A stretch of 64,000 nucleotides of DNA. Source: Vreelandella sp031769195 (GTDB taxonomy: Bacteria > Pseudomonadota > Gammaproteobacteria > Pseudomonadales > Halomonadaceae). Numbering within the stretch: the stretch's first letter is position 1; each line of letters starts with the position of its first letter. The notes under the pieces are model-generated. The model was not told the DNA's origin. It saw only the letters and a list, made by a program, of their open reading frames with translations, and made no database searches. Below, one piece after another: positions 1-8,986 of the stretch. The DNA lies in the NCBI RefSeq assembly GCF_031769195.1, contig NZ_JAVHNP010000003.1, positions 248,001 to 312,000 of the forward strand. Reading direction: 5' to 3'. Position numbers and translations under genes: made by a program.

Positions 1-2
1 TT

Positions 3-68
3 GGTATTTGGCTGGGGGAGCGCCCGCTGGGCGAAGACTTTCGTGATGCGCTACTCGGCATGAACTAG
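3..68 (+). CDS. 3' end of an unidentified gene (partial)
   Basis: Frame 3 is open from the window edge to a TAG at 66-68 and encodes 21 residues (ending LLGMN) with a codon pattern like the neighbouring genes. The other two forward frames are also open to a stop but read less like protein. The gene begins outside the window, so its function cannot be stated. It ends about 120 bp before dtd. Confidence 0.4.
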   Translation, partial: GIWLGERPLGEDFRDALLGMN

Positions 69-188
69 CACGACAATACGCGCTGAAAGAGCCTCTTCTC
101 GCCATCGCTCGCTTGGGGCCAGTGCTTGCCTGCGTTTACACTCTGCCGATGGTATAACGTGACCATTGAGTGGAAGGAAGGGGCAAGC

Positions 189-626
189 GTGAAAGCACTA
201 ATTCAGCGGGTAAAACACGCCAGCGTGACGGTGGAGGGTAGCACCATCGGCGCCATTGAGCATGGGCTGCTGGCGCTGGTGGGGGTAGAGCGGGGCGACA
301 GTGAAGCAAATGCCGATAAACTGCTGCATAAGCTGCTTCACTATCGGGTGTTTAGCGACGAGGCGGGCAAGATGAACCATAACCTGCAGCAGGCCGAAGG
401 CGGGCTGCTGCTGGTGTCTCAGTTCACGCTGGCCGCCGATACCCGTAAGGGTTTGCGCCCCGGCTTCTCTAGCGCCGCGCCACCCGATGAAGGCGAACGG
501 CTGTTTCAGTACCTGGTTGCCCAGGCCCGCGTCGCTTGGTCGCCGGTCGCCACCGGCCAGTTTGGCGCGGATATGCAGGTCGCCTTGGTGAATGACGGGC
601 CGGTGACCTTTTTGCTAGAGGACTAA
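189..626 (+). CDS. dtd: D-aminoacyl-tRNA deacylase
   Basis: This gene encodes a cytosolic homodimeric enzyme that hydrolyses D-amino acids (and mischarged glycine) from tRNA. The protein is 145 aa, the family length, and begins with KALIQRVKHASV. It carries the two family active-site motifs: SQFTL in the middle and NDGPVTF near the C terminus, which contains the Gly-cisPro pair. I chose the GTG at 189 because a purine-rich ribosome site lies just upstream and because the longer reading frame from 126 adds residues absent from the family. The stop is 5 bp from the end of the convergent ABC-F gene. Confidence 0.93.
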   Translation: MKALIQRVKHASVTVEGSTIGAIEHGLLALVGVERGDSEANADKLLHKLLHYRVFSDEAGKMNHNLQQAEGGLLLVSQFTLAADTRKGLRPGFSSAAPPDEGERLFQYLVAQARVAWSPVATGQFGADMQVALVNDGPVTFLLED

Positions 627-631
627 TGGCT

Positions 632-2578
632 TTAAGCGTTTTCGCTGGCCAAGAGTTCCGCTTCCATCGTTTCCAGAGCCTCTTCTGCGGCGAGCCAGGC
701 TTGCTCGCTGCTATCCAAGCGCGCTTTGCTCTCTGCCTGCTTAGCGAGGGCCTTGGTCAACTCTGCCTTGCGGGCACTGTCAGTATAAAGCTCGGGGTCG
801 GCGAGCAGCGCTTCGACTTCTTCCAGGGAGTGCTGGGCTTTTTCCATGGCTTTTTCAGCCTGGTCGCGCTCTTTTTTCAGCGGGCGAAGCTTTTCGCGCA
901 GCTCTGCCGCCGCTTTGCGGGCGGCTTTACGGTCGCCGCTCGGCTGTTGGCTCTGGCGTTCACTCTTTTCGCTGCGGGCATCGCGGCGGTTCTCTTCCAG
1001 GCGCGCTTTTAGCCAAGCCCGGTAATCCTCCAGGTCGCCGTCGAAAGGCTCAACCCGGTTGTCGGCCACACGCCAAAACTCATCCACTGTAGCACGCAGT
1101 AGGTGTCGGTCGTGGGAGACCAGGATTACTGTGCCTTCAAAACTTGCCAGCGCTTCGGTCAGCGCTTCGCGCATTTCCAGATCCAAGTGGTTGGTGGGCT
1201 CGTCGAGCAGCAGTAGGTTGGGCTTTTGCCAGGCCACGAGAGCCAGTGCCAAGCGCGCTTTTTCACCGCCGGAGTAAGTAGCGACTTCGCCAAAGGCGTC
1301 ATCACCTTTGAAACCAAAGCCACCGAGGAAATTGCGGATCTCTTGGTCACTAGCGGTGGGAGAGAGGCGCTGCACATGCACAAAGGGCGTGGTGGTCACG
1401 TCCAGGCTTTCCAACTGATGCTGAGCAAAATAGCCAATCGCTAAATGCTCGCCGGGCACTCGTTTGCCATCTAACAGCGCAAGCTCACCCGTGAGTGACT
1501 TGATTAGGGTCGATTTACCCGCCCCGTTCGGACCTAGTAAGCCAATACGGCTGCCGGGCAGTAGCGTAACGTTGACCTTCTCTAACTGGGCCACATCGCC
1601 CGCTTCGCCGCGATAGCCAAGGGTAGCTTGGTCCAGTACCAGCAGTGGATGCGACGTTTTATCAGCGGCAGGCAGGGTGAAGTGGAAGGGCGAGTCGGTA
1701 TGGGCGACGGCGATATCGCCCATGCGCTCGAGCATTTTTACCCGGCTTTGCGCCTGCTTGGCTTTTGTTGCCTGGGCGCGAAAGCGGGCGATAAAGCGTT
1801 CAATCTCTTCACGACGGGCCTGCTGCTTGGCCGCTTCTGCTTGCTGCAGCGCGAGCTTTTCAGCCCGCGTACGTTCAAAACGGGAGTAGTTGCCCCGGTA
1901 AAGCTCCAGCGTTTGGTGATGCATATGCACGATGTGGTCGCACACGGCATCCAAAAAGTCGCGGTCGTGGGAAATCAGCAGCAGCGTGCCTGGGTAGCGG
2001 GTGAGCCACTGCTCTAGCCACAGCAAGGCATCTAAGTCCAGGTGGTTGGTCGGCTCATCCAGCAGCAGTAAGTCAGAGGGCATAAACAGCGTACGTGCTA
2101 GATTGACCCGCATTCGCCAGCCACCGGAAAAATCTGATAGCGGCCGTTTAAGATCCGCCTGCACAAAGCCCAGCCCCACCAGCAGCTGCGATGCCCGTGA
2201 CTCTGCCGTGTAGCCATCCAGGGTTTCGATCAGTCCATGAAGCTCGGCTTCTCGATGCGCGTTATCGGCGTCGCGGGCGGCTAGCAGGTCGGCTTCGGCT
2301 TGGCGTAAGGCGTAATCGCCGTCTAATACATACTCCACAATCGGGCGGTCTAGCGCTTCCACTTCCTGGGCCATATGAGCAATTCGCTGGCCACCGCTCA
2401 TCTCAATATCGCCCTGATCCGGGCCTAGTTCACCCAGTAGGAGTTTAAACAGGCTCGACTTACCGGCACCGTTGGCCCCAATAATACCGGCCTTTACGCC
2501 GTTATGTAGCGTAAGATCGGCGCTCTCTAGGAGCGTTTGCGTGCCCCGTTGCAGGGCGACTTGGCGCAGTGCGATCAT
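632..2578 (-). CDS. yheS: ABC-F family ATP-binding protein (YheS/Uup type)
   Basis: This is a soluble, duplicated ATPase of the ABC-F family, which acts on the ribosome (relieving stalled translation) rather than in transport. The protein is about 648 aa. It has two nucleotide-binding domains, with Walker A at GANGAGKS and GPNGAGKS, signature motifs FSGGWRMR and YSGGEKAR, and two LLLLDEPTNHLDL Walker B motifs, separated by the arm/P-site linker. The charged C-terminal coiled coil (from about residue 530) is typical of YheS. No membrane segment is present. The ATG at 2578 follows a GGGAG ribosome site. The start is divergent from, and close to, the TIGR02444 gene, a common pairing in gammaproteobacteria. 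Confidence 0.9.
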   Translation of the reverse strand: MIALRQVALQRGTQTLLESADLTLHNGVKAGIIGANGAGKSSLFKLLLGELGPDQGDIEMSGGQRIAHMAQEVEALDRPIVEYVLDGDYALRQAEADLLAARDADNAHREAELHGLIETLDGYTAESRASQLLVGLGFVQADLKRPLSDFSGGWRMRVNLARTLFMPSDLLLLDEPTNHLDLDALLWLEQWLTRYPGTLLLISHDRDFLDAVCDHIVHMHHQTLELYRGNYSRFERTRAEKLALQQAEAAKQQARREEIERFIARFRAQATKAKQAQSRVKMLERMGDIAVAHTDSPFHFTLPAADKTSHPLLVLDQATLGYRGEAGDVAQLEKVNVTLLPGSRIGLLGPNGAGKSTLIKSLTGELALLDGKRVPGEHLAIGYFAQHQLESLDVTTTPFVHVQRLSPTASDQEIRNFLGGFGFKGDDAFGEVATYSGGEKARLALALVAWQKPNLLLLDEPTNHLDLEMREALTEALASFEGTVILVSHDRHLLRATVDEFWRVADNRVEPFDGDLEDYRAWLKARLEENRRDARSEKSERQSQQPSGDRKAARKAAAELREKLRPLKKERDQAEKAMEKAQHSLEEVEALLADPELYTDSARKAELTKALAKQAESKARLDSSEQAWLAAEEALETMEAELLASENA

Positions 2579-2607
2579 GTTTTCTCCCGAAAAAAGTGGG
2601 TAAACCA

Positions 2608-3180
2608 ATGCGCGATTCTAACCGATTGCAGCGCTTGCAGCAGAGACCGCTGTGGGATTTTGCCTTGGCGCTGTATGCAAAGCCTGGGGTAGAGCAGGCT
2701 TGTCTTACCTTGCAAGATGAGGCGGATGTGGATGTGTGTGAGCTGTTGTTTCACTGCTGGTTGTATCAGCACGGCTTAGCCGCCGAGCCTAGCTCGCTTA
2801 ACGCCATGCGGGAAGAGCGCTACCGCTGGCAGCAGCAGGTTACCGCGACGTTGCGAGAATTGCGCCGCACACTCAAACCCCAAGCGGCTCAAAACGAGGA
2901 CATTAAGGCGCTGAGAGCCACCTTACAAAAAGCGGAGCTGCAGGCTGAGCGTGTAAACCTTCAACGTTGGCAACAGTGGGCGCTCCGCTCCTCGGTGGAA
3001 GAGGTCAGGTTAACAAAAAGCGACATAAGCCAGCACAATGTTGCACAGTGGCTGCAAGATACGCTGTTTTCACCGCCACTTGACAAAATTTCGTCGCCAC
3101 CGCAACGCGTGCGCGAAAGCACACAATTAGCGCTCTTAGCCCTGACACGCCAGCTTGACCGCTGTGATCCACCACGCTAG
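2608..3180 (+). CDS. TIGR02444 family protein of unknown function
   Basis: This is a 190-residue, probably soluble protein. The N-terminal part (RPLWDFALALYAKPGVEQACLTLQDEADVDVC and following) matches my memory of the TIGR02444/DUF2390 family, usually found beside yheS as it is here. The middle is a charged helical segment (about residues 70-140). No catalytic motif is recognisable. The start at 2608 was preferred over the in-frame ATG at 2569 because the latter lies inside the divergent yheS leader. The function of the family is unknown to me. Confidence 0.75.
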   Translation: MRDSNRLQRLQQRPLWDFALALYAKPGVEQACLTLQDEADVDVCELLFHCWLYQHGLAAEPSSLNAMREERYRWQQQVTATLRELRRTLKPQAAQNEDIKALRATLQKAELQAERVNLQRWQQWALRSSVEEVRLTKSDISQHNVAQWLQDTLFSPPLDKISSPPQRVRESTQLALLALTRQLDRCDPPR

Positions 3181-3377
3181 CCTGAATTTAAGCTGTTTTT
3201 GATTAACCCGCGTTGGCAGCGTTGATATCGTCTGCTAACTCACAGCAATGAGTGCACTGTTAAAAACCGTTTCTGGGTGTTAGCGGCTGAGCAACAAGGC
3301 CACACTGCACGGGATAGACAAAAATTAGATTCTGGCGCTCTCGTACGGCGCGCTTACCACTGCTAGGGGAACTCTGC

Positions 3378-4427
3378 ATGAAGGCAAGCAAATTAGTTTC
3401 GACTCGTTCCGTTACTACCAAGTTACTCACCACAGCGAGCGTTGGTGCTCTGCTGTTGGGCCTTAGCGCTACTGCTCAGGCTGATAACTGGCGTTACGCC
3501 CACGAAGAGTACGAAGGCGACGTACAGGATGTATTTGCTTACGCATTTAAAGAGTACATCGAAGAGAATTCCGATCACACGATCCAGGTATACCGTTTTG
3601 GTGAGCTGGGTGAGTCTGACGACATCATGGAGCAGACTCAGAACGGCATCCTACAGTTTGTAAACCAATCGCCTGGTTTTACCGGCGCGCTGATCCCAGA
3701 AGCTCAGATCTTCTTCATTCCTTACCTGCTCCCAACCGACGAAGAGACCGTACTGACGTTCTTCGACGAGAGTAAAGCGATCAATGAAATGTTCCCGGAG
3801 CTGTATGCGGAACAGGGCCTTGAGCTGCTGAAGATGTATCCAGAAGGCGAAATGGTGGTCACTACCGACGAGCCGATCAGCTCGCCGGAGGATATGAGTA
3901 ATAAGAAAATTCGTACCATGACCAACCCGCTGCTGTCGGAAACGTACGACGCCTTTGGCGCGACGCCGACACCGCTGCCGTGGGGCGAAGTGTACGGTGG
4001 ACTGCAGACGGGCATTATCGACGGTCAGGAAAACCCGATTTTCTGGATCGAGTCTGGCGGTCTGTACGAAGTGTCTCCGCACCTCACCTTCACTGGCCAC
4101 GGTTGGTTCACCACCGCCATGATGGCTAATCAGGACTTCTATGAAGGCCTGTCTGACGAAGATAAAGAGCTGGTGCAGGAAGCCTCCAACGCGGCTTACG
4201 ACCACACCATTGAGCATATCAAAGGCCTAGCGGATGAAGCGCTCGCTAAGATTCAGGAAGCGTCCGATGAAGTGACCGTGACGCGCTTGGACAAAGAGCA
4301 GATTCAAGCGTTCCGTGAGCGTGCTCCGCAGGTTGAGGAAGCCTTCCTCGAAATGACCGGCGAGCGTGGCGAAGAGCTTTTGCAGCAGTTCAAAGCGGAC
4401 CTTGAAGCCGTCAATAGTGAGTCTTAA
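3378..4427 (+). CDS. teaA: Ectoine/hydroxyectoine-binding TRAP substrate-binding protein
   Basis: TeaA is the periplasmic receptor of the osmoregulated ectoine TRAP transporter and hands the solute to TeaBC. The protein is 349 aa with a long signal peptide ending near ATAQA-DNW. The mature sequence (DNWRYAHEEYEGDVQDVFA, FGELGESDDIMEQTQNGILQFVNQSPGFTG, IRTMTNPLL, PTPLPWGEVYGGLQTGIIDGQENP) is what I remember almost word for word from Halomonas elongata TeaA. The conserved Arg of the DctP family is in KKIRTMTNP. It is followed by an intrinsic terminator, then teaB 275 bp later, fitting excess production of the binding protein over the permease. The substrate assignment is by homology and is strong. 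Confidence 0.93.
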   Translation: MKASKLVSTRSVTTKLLTTASVGALLLGLSATAQADNWRYAHEEYEGDVQDVFAYAFKEYIEENSDHTIQVYRFGELGESDDIMEQTQNGILQFVNQSPGFTGALIPEAQIFFIPYLLPTDEETVLTFFDESKAINEMFPELYAEQGLELLKMYPEGEMVVTTDEPISSPEDMSNKKIRTMTNPLLSETYDAFGATPTPLPWGEVYGGLQTGIIDGQENPIFWIESGGLYEVSPHLTFTGHGWFTTAMMANQDFYEGLSDEDKELVQEASNAAYDHTIEHIKGLADEALAKIQEASDEVTVTRLDKEQIQAFRERAPQVEEAFLEMTGERGEELLQQFKADLEAVNSES

Positions 4428-4468
4428 TGCGTTAGCGCATATGCGTTAAACGGACGACATCACTGAGA

Positions 4469-4494
4469 GGGGCAGCCTGCGCTGCCCCTTTTTT
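4469..4494 (+). terminator. Intrinsic terminator/attenuator after teaA
   Basis: A GGGGCAG/CTGCCCC stem with a 6-nt loop is followed by TTTTTT, 41 bp after the teaA stop. It sits inside the tea cluster, so partial readthrough would set the ratio of binding protein to permease. Confidence 0.85.
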
Positions 4495-4701
4495 GTTGGT
4501 TACCCGGGCGGCGAAAAAAATCACGCTTGAACGGTCGAAGACAGAAAAATCTACGTACATCCAGCGTTGAAGCGAAAAGAGTCATTACCCATTACGCTAC
4601 AAAATGAGCAAGGCCGAACCTGCTCTGTTCGGTGTCAGTGATAGGAGAGCCGCGTCGCTCAATAAGCGAGCGACCACGCTGTATTTAAAAGGAGAACGGC
4701 C

Positions 4702-5280
4702 ATGTCTGAAGAAGAGTCCGAAAAGAACTACCGATCCGGTTTGCCGGGTATATTGGGAGTGATCGACACTGCAATTAGCAAAATCGAGTCAGTCATACTG
4801 GCGATGGGGGTTTTGCTAATGGCGCTGAATACGGTCACCAACGTGATTGCCCGCTTTGTGTTTGGCAATAGCATCATGTTCTCCGGTGAGCTGAACCGTA
4901 TTTTGATTATTATGATTACCTTTGCTGGTATCGGGTATGCGGCCCGTCATGGTCGTCATATACGAATGTCAGCCATTTATGATGCGCTGCCGGTGGGAGG
5001 CCGCAAAGCGCTGATGATTGGCATCGCGTTCTTCACCTCGCTGGTGATGTTTTTTCTGCTTTATTACTCCGTGGTCTACATCCTTGATCTTTACAGCAAA
5101 GGGCGGGTACTGCCATCGCTCGGCTTGCCGGTATGGATCATCTATATCTGGGTGCCCATGGGCTTTTTGATTACCGGCATTCAGTACCTGCTGACGGCGA
5201 TTAAAAACCTCACCACCCGAGACGTATACCTCTCTACCGGTGTAGTCGATGGTTACAAAGATACCGAAACAGAAGTGTAA
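4702..5280 (+). CDS. teaB: Ectoine TRAP transporter small permease
   Basis: This is a DctQ-family membrane subunit of 192 aa with four hydrophobic segments (roughly residues 28-50, 65-82, 105-130 and 145-168). It forms the membrane complex with the large subunit TeaC and is needed for sodium-driven uptake of ectoine and hydroxyectoine. An acidic cytosolic N terminus (SEEESEKN) precedes the first helix. A GGAGAA ribosome site lies just before the ATG. It is followed 28 bp later by teaC. It is longer than the shortest DctQ proteins because of its N- and C-terminal tails. Confidence 0.9.
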   Translation: MSEEESEKNYRSGLPGILGVIDTAISKIESVILAMGVLLMALNTVTNVIARFVFGNSIMFSGELNRILIIMITFAGIGYAARHGRHIRMSAIYDALPVGGRKALMIGIAFFTSLVMFFLLYYSVVYILDLYSKGRVLPSLGLPVWIIYIWVPMGFLITGIQYLLTAIKNLTTRDVYLSTGVVDGYKDTETEV

Positions 5281-5308
5281 AGCAGGGATTGCACCCTAGG
5301 GGAACGCT

Positions 5309-6592
5309 ATGACGACGATAATGGTAGTCACCATGATTGCCCTGCTACTGCTGGGCTTTCCAATGATGATCCCGCTGATCACCGCGGCGGTGATCGGTTT
5401 CTATATGATGTTTAACGGTTTCGGCCAGATGGATACGTTGATTCAGCAAATGATGGCAGGCATACGCCCCGCCTCGCTGATTGCTGTGCCGATGTTTATT
5501 CTAGCGGCTGACATTATGACCCGCGGGCAGTCTGCTAACCGATTGATTGATATGGTTATGTCGTTCATTGGCCATATTAAAGGCGGTTTGGCAGTGAGTA
5601 CGGCGGCCTCGTGCACGCTGTTTGGAGCCGTGTCTGGCTCTACCCAGGCAACGGTGGTCGCGGTGGGCTCGCCGCTGCGCCCAAAGATGCTGAAAGCCGG
5701 CTATTCGGACCCCTTTACCCTGGCGCTGATCATTAATGCCAGTGATATCGCGTTTTTGATCCCGCCCAGTATCGGTATGATTATTTACGGGGTCATTTCC
5801 GGCACCTCGATTGGCGAGCTGTTTATCGCTGGCATTGGGCCGGGCCTGTTAATACTGTTTATGTTTTCTGCCTACTGCATCGTTTACGCCATCGTTAAAG
5901 ATGTGCCTACCGAAGAGCGGGCCACTTGGAAAGAGCGCGCCACGGCCGTGCAAAAAGCACTCTGGCCGCTAGGCTTCCCGGTGATTATCGTAGGGGGGAT
6001 TTACGGCGGTATTTTTAGCCCTACTGAAGCGGCGGCAGCCTGTGTGCTATATGCGGTGCTGTTAGAGTTTGTGGTCTTCCGCTCGTTGAAAATGAGCGAT
6101 ATCTACGCTATTGCTAAATCCACCGGTCTGATTACCGCTGTGGTCTTCATCCTGGTCGCCGTAGGTAATGGGTTCTCCTGGATTATCTCGTTTGCGCAGA
6201 TACCCCAGGCCATTCTGGAAGCGGTGGGCGTAAATGATGCCGGGCCAACTGGTGTGCTGATCGCGATCTGCGTTTCGTTTTTTGTCGCCTGTATGTTTGT
6301 TGACCCCATTGTGGTGATTTTGGTGTTAACGCCTATTTTTGCACCGGCGATCGCCGCTACCGGGCTAGACCCCGTGCTGGTGGGTATTTTGATTACCCTA
6401 CAGGTGGCGATAGGCTCAGCCACGCCACCGTTTGGTTGCGATATATTTACCGCCATTGCGATCTTTAAGCGCCCCTATTGGGAGGTTATCAAAGGCACTC
6501 CGCCGTTTATCTTTATGCTGATTTTGGCGGCGGCGCTGCTGATTATGTTCCCGCAAATTGCGCTGTTCCTGCGTGATGTTGCCTTCCGTTAA
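5309..6592 (+). CDS. teaC: Ectoine TRAP transporter large permease
   Basis: This is a DctM-family transport subunit of 427 aa with about 12 hydrophobic segments. It has the family signatures ASCTLFGAVSGSTQATVVAVG and LIINASDIAFLIPPS in the first half and SPTEAAAACVLYA in the second. It translocates the solute presented by TeaA, coupled to sodium. The glycine- and proline-rich half-helix patterns are intact and no frame disruption is seen. The gene is preceded by an AGGGGAA ribosome site and followed 21 bp later by teaD, consistent with one transcript. Confidence 0.92.
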   Translation: MTTIMVVTMIALLLLGFPMMIPLITAAVIGFYMMFNGFGQMDTLIQQMMAGIRPASLIAVPMFILAADIMTRGQSANRLIDMVMSFIGHIKGGLAVSTAASCTLFGAVSGSTQATVVAVGSPLRPKMLKAGYSDPFTLALIINASDIAFLIPPSIGMIIYGVISGTSIGELFIAGIGPGLLILFMFSAYCIVYAIVKDVPTEERATWKERATAVQKALWPLGFPVIIVGGIYGGIFSPTEAAAACVLYAVLLEFVVFRSLKMSDIYAIAKSTGLITAVVFILVAVGNGFSWIISFAQIPQAILEAVGVNDAGPTGVLIAICVSFFVACMFVDPIVVILVLTPIFAPAIAATGLDPVLVGILITLQVAIGSATPPFGCDIFTAIAIFKRPYWEVIKGTPPFIFMLILAAALLIMFPQIALFLRDVAFR

Positions 6593-6613
6593 GCAGTCAC
6601 AAGGAGAACGCGG

Positions 6614-7057
6614 ATGTTTAATCGCATTTTGGTTCCAGTCGATGGCTCCAAGGGGGCCATCAAGGCGCTGGAGAAAGCGGTTGGTCTGCATATGCTAACG
6701 GGCGCGGAGCTGTATTTGCTGTGTGTGTTCAAACACCACAGCCTGTTAGAGGCGTCACTCTCCATGGTGCGCCCCAATAAGCTCGATATCCCGGACGATG
6801 CGCTTAAAGAGTACGCGACGGAAATTGCCGTGCATGCCAAGTCCCATGCCATTGAGCTGGGGGCGGATAGCGTGCGGGTGCGTGCCTTTGTAAAAGGTGG
6901 CCGCCCCTCCCGTACAATTGTACGCTTTGCCCGTAAGCGGGAGTGCGACCTGATTGTGATTGGCGCCCAGGGCACCAACGGTGAGAAGAACCTACTGCTA
7001 GGCAGTGTCTCTCAGCGGGTTGCCGGGGCAGCCCACTGTCCAACGCTGGTGGTGTAG
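6614..7057 (+). CDS. teaD: Universal stress protein regulating the ectoine transporter
   Basis: This is a 147-aa UspA-fold protein. It starts FNRILVPVDGSKGAIKALEKA (strand 1 and the first nucleotide-contact loop) and ends with the ATP-binding signature GAQGTNGEKNLLLGSVSQRVAGAAHCPTLVV, so it should bind ATP. In Halomonas elongata TeaD is encoded after teaC and lowers TeaABC activity; position and sequence suggest the same role here. The ribosome site GGAG precedes the ATG. It is the last gene of the tea cluster. Confidence 0.9.
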   Translation: MFNRILVPVDGSKGAIKALEKAVGLHMLTGAELYLLCVFKHHSLLEASLSMVRPNKLDIPDDALKEYATEIAVHAKSHAIELGADSVRVRAFVKGGRPSRTIVRFARKRECDLIVIGAQGTNGEKNLLLGSVSQRVAGAAHCPTLVV

Positions 7058-7208
7058 CGCACGGTGTAACGCGCCATAAACCTCTGCGCGTCATTGCGGT
7101 CTGATGAACACCCGCGGTTTCAGGTAATGCAGCCTGAAGCGGCGGGTGTTAGTCTTTGAGATATTCAAAAACATTTGGCGCGCTGCGCCTCTGGATAAGG
7201 TTTTATTC

Positions 7209-7889
7209 ATGAAAGCATTACTCTCTTCTACCGCGCTGACCGGCCTTCTGCTGGTGGCACCCTTTGCTGCTGCCGCCCCAGAAACCGAAGAGCAGCGCCT
7301 GGCCTACAGCCTGGGTGTGACGTTAGGCGAAAGCATGCAGGCTGATATTGAAGACCTGGATATTGATGCGTTCACCGACGGTATGCGCGATGTCTTTGAG
7401 GGCAACGAGCTGGCGCTGAACGAAGAAGAGATGATGGCCGCGCTAATGGCCTTCCAGGAGAGCTCAATGGAAGCGCGTGAGCAGCAAGCCGCTGAGCTGG
7501 CGCAGATGAACTTGGAAGAAGGACAAGATTTCCTTGCTGAAAACGCCGAGCGTGATGAAGTCGAAGTGACCGAGTCTGGCCTGCAGTACGAAGTGCTGGA
7601 GTCGGGCGACGGCGCCACGCCGGGTGCAGAAGACACCGTTGAAGTGAACTACGAAGGCATGCTACTCGACGGTACCGTGTTTGACAGCTCCTTCGAGCGC
7701 GGTGAGTCGGTTAGCTTCCAGGTTAACCAAGTGATTGAAGGCTGGCAGGAAGCGCTGCAACTCATGAGCGTTGGCGATAGCTGGATGCTCTATATTCCTG
7801 CTGAACTCGCCTACGGCGAACGTGGCCAAGGCCCCATTGGCCCGAATGAAATGCTCACGTTCCGTGTTGAACTGCTAGGCATCGAATAA
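7209..7889 (+). CDS. Periplasmic FKBP-type peptidyl-prolyl isomerase
   Basis: The 226-aa product has a signal peptide (KALLSSTALTGLLLVAPFAAAAPE), an N-terminal helical dimerisation domain (about 30-115; ETEEQRLAYSLGVTLGESM) and a C-terminal FKBP domain (about 125-226). The FKBP domain includes GTVFDSSFERGESVSFQVNQVIEGWQEALQLM and YGERGQGPIGPNEMLTFRVELL. This is the architecture of Mip/FkpA proteins, which catalyse proline isomerisation and chaperone envelope proteins. The ATG at 7209 was chosen because it gives a clean signal peptide; the frame extends upstream to 7146 without one. A PHB-depolymerase-like gene follows 3 bp later. Confidence 0.88.
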   Translation: MKALLSSTALTGLLLVAPFAAAAPETEEQRLAYSLGVTLGESMQADIEDLDIDAFTDGMRDVFEGNELALNEEEMMAALMAFQESSMEAREQQAAELAQMNLEEGQDFLAENAERDEVEVTESGLQYEVLESGDGATPGAEDTVEVNYEGMLLDGTVFDSSFERGESVSFQVNQVIEGWQEALQLMSVGDSWMLYIPAELAYGERGQGPIGPNEMLTFRVELLGIE

Positions 7890-7892
7890 ACC

Positions 7893-8960
7893 ATGGGCAT
7901 CGCCGTTCATCAGCGCCGCCTTTTGGCCGCGCTTATCCTGCTGGGCAGCAGCGCTGCCCACGCCCAGGAAGCGTCGCCCAGTCTGCCAGCGTTAGGGGCG
8001 GCGAGCGACCAAGCCAGCGTGGTAGGTGTGTCGTCGGGTGGTTATATGGCCACCCAGTTGGCGGTGGCTTGGCCTGAGCGCTTCAGCGGTGTGGGCGTGC
8101 TGGCGGCAGGCCCTTGGGGCTGCGCTCAGGGGGCGCTGAGCCTCGCCCTTAACCAGTGCATGATGACACGGCGCGGGCTGCCGTCGCTGGATGAGCTGGA
8201 GCAGCGGCGTGCCCGCTACGCCTCACTGGATCAGGTGGGTAGTCAAGAAGCACTGGCACAGCTGCGTGCTTTTGTGTGGCATGGCGGTGCGGATGCCACG
8301 GTGTCCCCTGCGTTGGGAGATCTGCTTGCCCAGCAGTGGCAGCGTTGGCTTGCCAACCCGGAACAGCAGCTCCACTACGAGCTGAGAGAGAACACCGGGC
8401 ACGGCTGGCCAGTGGCAATGCCAAAGGATGCGCCGATAGACCCGCAAGAGATGGGCGATTGCCACAATGGAGGCGGTAGCCACGTATTGGCCTGTGGGGA
8501 GGACGTGGCGGGAGAGATGCTGGCATGGCTTTACCCGGAGCGCGAGGCAAACGCTAGCGACGGTGAGCTGCGCGCCTTTGACCAGTCTGATTTTGCGGTG
8601 AAAGGCTTTGCCGATACCGGATACGTGTTTGTTCCCGAGGCGTGTGAGGCGGGCGGTTGCCCAGTCACGGTTGCCTTACACGGCTGCCAGATGAATGCCG
8701 ACGCGATTGGCGATACCTTTGTGCGCTACAGCGGTTTGAACCGTTGGGCCGCCGAGCATGGTCAGGTAGTGCTCTACCCCCAAGCAGAAAGCAGTATGGC
8801 TAACCCGCAAGCATGTTGGGACTGGTGGGGATTTGCTGAGAGCACCTGGCAGGTCAATCCGCTGCATGATACCCGGGATGGCACTCAAGCGCGGGCGCTG
8901 ATGGCCATGGTTGACCAACTGCAAGCCGCCCCAGAGGCGGAAGCCGCTACGGCAGAGTAA
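7893..8960 (+). CDS. Secreted PHB-depolymerase-like alpha/beta hydrolase
   Basis: A 355-aa protein with a signal peptide ending near SSAAHAQ. The nucleophile elbow is GVSSGGYMA (Ser within SSGG), followed by GVLAAGPWGCAQG and an ALHGCQMN segment in the second half, as in extracellular polyhydroxybutyrate depolymerases and related LpqC esterases. A candidate catalytic His is in ENTGHGWP and an Asp in HGGADATVS. Several Cys (WGCAQ, NQCM, GDCHNG, EACEAGGCPV, QACWDWW) suggest disulfides and export. It is probably cotranscribed with the FKBP gene. The substrate is inferred from the family only; another polyester or ester is possible. Confidence 0.72.
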   Translation: MGIAVHQRRLLAALILLGSSAAHAQEASPSLPALGAASDQASVVGVSSGGYMATQLAVAWPERFSGVGVLAAGPWGCAQGALSLALNQCMMTRRGLPSLDELEQRRARYASLDQVGSQEALAQLRAFVWHGGADATVSPALGDLLAQQWQRWLANPEQQLHYELRENTGHGWPVAMPKDAPIDPQEMGDCHNGGGSHVLACGEDVAGEMLAWLYPEREANASDGELRAFDQSDFAVKGFADTGYVFVPEACEAGGCPVTVALHGCQMNADAIGDTFVRYSGLNRWAAEHGQVVLYPQAESSMANPQACWDWWGFAESTWQVNPLHDTRDGTQARALMAMVDQLQAAPEAEAATAE

Positions 8961-8986
8961 GCACGGGGCAGCTTGCGTTATATAGG

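Noticed and set aside
3651..4217. 188-aa frame antisense to teaA
   Set aside because: Shadow of teaA; no ribosome site and low-complexity composition.
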